Shown: piece by piece, positions 3,440 through 6,212 of the stretch | Position numbering within the stretch: the stretch's first letter is position 1 | How the letters are laid out: each line of letters opens with the position of its first letter | Assembly: GCA_030609625.1 (NCBI GenBank) | Contig: JAUWBX010000141.1 | Span: 1-6,212, forward strand | Length of the DNA: 6,212 bases | From: Phycisphaerae bacterium | GTDB taxonomy: Bacteria; Planctomycetota; Phycisphaerae; Sedimentisphaerales; Anaerobacaceae | Direction of reading: 5' to 3' | Notes under the pieces: model-generated | What the model was told of the DNA's origin: nothing | Database searches by the model: none | What the model saw: the letters and a program-made list of their open reading frames with translations, nothing else | Made by a program: the position numbers and the translations under genes

Positions 3440-6212
3440 ATGGCCAGACGAGTGGAAAAAGCAATCAGGATTACAGGTGCGGCGGAGCACAATCTTAAAA
3501 ATATCAATCTGGATATTCCGCGTGATAAGCTGGTTGTGATTACGGGTATAAGCGGTTCGGGCAAAAGCTCACTTGCATTCGATACCATTTACGCTGAAGG
3601 GCGGAGAAAATATGTCGAGTCGCTTAGCGCCTACGCCCGGCAGTTCCTGGAACAAATGCAGAAACCGGCGGTGGCCGAGATTACCGGCCTGCCGCCTACT
3701 ATTGCAATCGAGCAGCGAAGTGCCAGCAGCAATCCCCGCTCAACGGTGGCTACCACCACTGAAATTTATGACTATTTCAGACTGCTTTTTGCACGCGTGG
3801 GTCAGCCGCACTGCTGGGTATGCGGCAAAGAGATTACAAGCCAGCATTCATCGCAGATAGTAGATTCGATTCTTTCGGAGGCCGAGGGTACGAAGCTCCA
3901 GATTTGTGCCCCGTTAGTTCGCGGTAAGAAAGGGGAGCACAAAGATATTTTCGCCGGCATACAACGGGAAGGCTTTGTTCGTGTGCGGGTTGACGGGGCT
4001 GTCTATGATGTACGCAACGTCCCGGCTTTGAACAAGAATAAAAAGCACAATATCGCAGCGGTTGTCGATAGGTTGATAATCAAAGATTCGATTCGGGTCC
4101 GGTTGGCTGACTCTGTGGAGACGGCACTAAAATTGGCTGACGGGATACTCCTGGTGCTGCTCCAAGAGCCAGCAATAGCGGATAGCGGACAGCGGATAGC
4201 GGATAGTAAAAAACTAAACGCTGAACGCTATACGCCAAACGCTAAATGGAAAGAGGTTATATACAGCGAAAAGTTTGCCTGTCCCAAGCATCCGCAAGCC
4301 AGTCTTGAGGAGTTATCGCCGCGGCTGTTCAGCTTTAACAGTCCGTATGGGGCCTGTAAGAGCTGTGATGGTCTGGGGACGATTCTGGAGTTTGACCCCG
4401 ACTTGATTGTGCCGGACAAAAGTGTCTCGTTAGAAAACGGCGCAGTTGATGCCTGGCGCAAGGGGGGCAAGAGAATGAATATCTTTTATAACCGGCTGGT
4501 TAAAAGGTTCTGCAGGAAGATGGGGACCAGTAAATCGATACCTTTTAGTCGAATACCCAAAGAGTACGTAAGGATTCTTATGCACGGTACGACGACAGAC
4601 GACGAGCGAAAATACGGCGTGGGATTCGAAGGTGTTATCCCGAATCTTGTCCGGCGATGGAAAACAACCACCAGCGAGTATGTTAAGACCAGATTGCACA
4701 GCTACCTTTCGGAACAACCCTGTCGAAGCTGTGAGGGTGCCCGGCTTCGGCCTGAGGCCGTCGCTGTAACTGTTGGAGGTAAGAACATACATCAATTGAC
4801 CGCGCTTAGCATCGAAAAGGCACAGGGATTTTTCAATAAACTGAAATTATACAAAGAGAAGGCTGTGATTGGGGCTGCGGTATTAAAGGAAATAAAAGCT
4901 CGGCTTAAGTTTATGGTGGATGTCGGCCTTGGGTACCTGACCTTAGACCGGATGAGCAGCACCCTTGCCGGCGGCGAGGCACAGCGAATCCGCTTAGCCA
5001 CGCAGGTTGGCAGCGGCCTGGTCGGGGTCTGTTATGTGCTCGACGAGCCAACGATAGGTCTGCACAGGCGTGACAACAACCGATTATTAGGGATATTGCA
5101 GCGGCTCAGCCGATTAGGCAATACAGTTATAGTGGTTGAGCACGATGAAGATATAATCAGAAATGCGGACTATATTATCGATATAGGCCCGGCTGCCGGT
5201 GCCCAAGGCGGTGAAGTTGTCGCCCAGGGTGGTCTGGCTGATATTACCGGATGCGCCGAGTCGCTGACAGGTGATTATCTGAGCGGTAAAAAGAGTATAG
5301 CTCTGCCGTTAAACCGAAGAAAATACAGTCTGAGAAAATGTGTCGAGGTAAAGGAAGCAACCCAAAACAATCTTAAAAATATCGATGTCAAATTTCCGCT
5401 CGGTGTATTTACATGCGTAACTGGTGTATCCGGTTCGGGCAAGAGCACATTGGTCAGCCAGATTCTGCTGAGGGCTTTGAAGCGCCGGCTGTATCGGTCT
5501 CGCGAAAAGCCGGGCAGGCACAGGACGGTCCTCGGCACTTCGCAGATTGATAAGGTCATAGAAATAGACCAGTCGCCGATAGGCAAGACGCCGCGAAGCA
5601 ACCCGGCTACATATACGGGCGTGTTTGATGTGATAAGAAAACTGTTTTCAATGACACGGGAAGCGAAGATTCGCGGTTATAAGCCTGGCCGATTCAGCTT
5701 CAACGTTAAAGGCGGACGCTGTGAATACTGCAGGGGACAGGGGACAAAGAAGATTGAGATGCACTTTTTGCCGGATGTTTATGTAACCTGTCAGAGCTGT
5801 CGCGGCAAAAGATATAATCCGGAGACTTTGCAGGTTACCTACAAAGGTAAAAATATTGCCGATGTGCTCGATATGAGGATTGACGAGGCTCTTGATTTTT
5901 TCGCGAATTTTCCGACGATTGTCCGAATATTGAAAACGTTAGCCGATGTTGGTATGGGCTATATGCAGTTAGGCCAGGCCTCGACGACACTTTCCGGTGG
6001 AGAGGCACAAAGGGTAAAGCTTTCCGCCGAATTGGGCAAGGCCGCTACGGGGCATACATTATATCTTCTCGATGAGCCGACCACGGGACTGCACTTTGCC
6101 GATATTCATAACCTCTTAAATGTGCTTCAGCGGCTGTGTGATATGGGCAATACGGTAGTGGTAATCGAGCATAATCTTGATGTTATCAAGATGGCAGACT
6201 ATATAATAGACC
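3440..6212 (+). CDS. uvrA: Excinuclease ABC subunit A (UvrA), 3' end outside window
   Basis: UvrA is the damage-sensing ATPase of nucleotide excision repair; as a dimer it loads UvrB onto lesions. About 924 codons are present, against roughly 940 in E. coli, so some tens of residues are missing. The first ATPase half has Walker A G-I-S-G-S-G-K-S (36-43), signature L-A-G-G-E-A-Q (509-515, A instead of the usual S) and Walker B V-L-D-E-P (D535). The second has Walker A G-V-S-G-S-G-K-S-T (662-670), signature L-S-G-G-E-A-Q (851-857) and Walker B L-L-D-E-P (D878). The zinc-finger pairs are C281-P-K-H284 with C306/C309, and C761/C764 with C784/C787. The first uses His for one Cys, a variant I recall from other UvrA proteins. 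Further CxxC pairs lie at 125/128 and 428/431. Residues 246-268 are encoded by heptamer repeats, as an extra loop before the first zinc finger. Only a weak AAGAG (3429-3433) precedes the ATG. No CTGT-N8-ACAG LexA box is seen upstream. Confidence 0.97.
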   Translation, partial: MARRVEKAIRITGAAEHNLKNINLDIPRDKLVVITGISGSGKSSLAFDTIYAEGRRKYVESLSAYARQFLEQMQKPAVAEITGLPPTIAIEQRSASSNPRSTVATTTEIYDYFRLLFARVGQPHCWVCGKEITSQHSSQIVDSILSEAEGTKLQICAPLVRGKKGEHKDIFAGIQREGFVRVRVDGAVYDVRNVPALNKNKKHNIAAVVDRLIIKDSIRVRLADSVETALKLADGILLVLLQEPAIADSGQRIADSKKLNAERYTPNAKWKEVIYSEKFACPKHPQASLEELSPRLFSFNSPYGACKSCDGLGTILEFDPDLIVPDKSVSLENGAVDAWRKGGKRMNIFYNRLVKRFCRKMGTSKSIPFSRIPKEYVRILMHGTTTDDERKYGVGFEGVIPNLVRRWKTTTSEYVKTRLHSYLSEQPCRSCEGARLRPEAVAVTVGGKNIHQLTALSIEKAQGFFNKLKLYKEKAVIGAAVLKEIKARLKFMVDVGLGYLTLDRMSSTLAGGEAQRIRLATQVGSGLVGVCYVLDEPTIGLHRRDNNRLLGILQRLSRLGNTVIVVEHDEDIIRNADYIIDIGPAAGAQGGEVVAQGGLADITGCAESLTGDYLSGKKSIALPLNRRKYSLRKCVEVKEATQNNLKNIDVKFPLGVFTCVTGVSGSGKSTLVSQILLRALKRRLYRSREKPGRHRTVLGTSQIDKVIEIDQSPIGKTPRSNPATYTGVFDVIRKLFSMTREAKIRGYKPGRFSFNVKGGRCEYCRGQGTKKIEMHFLPDVYVTCQSCRGKRYNPETLQVTYKGKNIADVLDMRIDEALDFFANFPTIVRILKTLADVGMGYMQLGQASTTLSGGEAQRVKLSAELGKAATGHTLYLLDEPTTGLHFADIHNLLNVLQRLCDMGNTVVVIEHNLDVIKMADYIID
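4177..4204 (+). repeat. Heptamer array 1 in uvrA (consensus AGCGGAT, four units)
   Basis: The units are AGCGGAT, AGCGGAC, AGCGGAT and AGCGGAT, preceded by a degenerate AGCAAT. Read in frame they give A-D-S-G-Q-R-I-A-D-S. Flanking codons align well with ordinary UvrA, so the array is an insertion in a tolerant loop. Confidence 0.85.
4216..4243 (-). repeat. Heptamer array 2 in uvrA (consensus AGCGTTT on the - strand, four units)
   Basis: The + strand units are AAACGCT, GAACGCT, ATACGCC and AAACGCT; on the - strand they read AGCGTTT, GGCGTAT, AGCGTTC, AGCGTTT. Array 2 is thus an inverted, diverged relative of array 1, 11 bp away and of the same length (28 bp). In frame it encodes L-N-A-E-R-Y-T-P-N-A-K. 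Together the arrays could form an imperfect hairpin of short helices broken by 2-nt internal loops. Confidence 0.75.

Noticed and set aside
3274..3588. 104-codon ORF on the - strand at the uvrA start
   Set aside because: It runs antisense into the highly conserved Walker A region of uvrA and shows no recognisable domain.
4177..4243. CRISPR-like array
   Set aside because: The units are 7 bp, directly adjacent and inside an intact uvrA frame; there are no unique spacers and no cas genes.
4430..5601. Several antisense ORFs within uvrA
   Set aside because: They are shadows of a gene with conserved ABC motifs throughout; no ribosome sites or domains are visible.

Overview
The window looks like ordinary chromosomal DNA from a Gram-negative-type bacterium. 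The cyclophilin has a lipoprotein signal, and UvrA and endonuclease V are full bacterial versions. The most specific taxonomic hint is the short heptamer repeats that, when translated, give runs such as D-T-Q-Y-T-I-R-N-T-Q-Y and A-D-S-G-Q-R-I-A-D-S. From memory I associate such runs, and the nearby S-E-R-S-E-E-S-type hairpin repeat, with sediment or wastewater Planctomycetota and neighbouring phyla. This is a recollection-based guess, not a proof.

Layout, left to right. (1) Positions 3-206 hold the C-terminal end of a probable Gfo/Idh/MocA-family oxidoreductase on the + strand. (2) Positions 206-312 hold a roughly 107-bp MITE-like element with 15-bp terminal inverted repeats. It is flanked by CTTA on both sides and sits inside the stop codon of gene 1. 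(3) Positions 382-984 hold a cyclophilin-type peptidyl-prolyl isomerase with a lipoprotein signal peptide. (4) Positions 1015-1734 on the - strand hold endonuclease V (nfi), convergent with gene 3. Its coding sequence contains an in-frame array of 7-bp repeats. (5) Positions 1752-3086 on the - strand hold a Fic-domain protein with an N-terminal inhibitory motif and a C-terminal winged helix. It lies 17 bp upstream of nfi and is probably co-transcribed with it. (6) Positions 3087-3439 form a very AT-rich divergent control region. It has six copies of the box ATACTAA/TTAGTAT, a good sigma-70 type promoter for fic-nfi, and a doubtful 67-codon ORF. (7) Positions 3440-6212 hold uvrA on the + strand, cut off by the window end about 924 codons in. 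It carries two arrays of four 7-bp repeats in its first half.

Functionally, the right two thirds bring together two DNA-repair genes. Endonuclease V acts on deaminated (inosine) sites and UvrA recognises damage in nucleotide excision repair. They stand on either side of a shared control region, with a Fic protein between them. I see no classical mobile element, CRISPR array, RNA gene or obvious defence system. The most notable points are the two repair genes that both carry in-frame heptamer arrays, the MITE that replaced one stop codon by another, and the regularly spaced boxes over the fic promoter.
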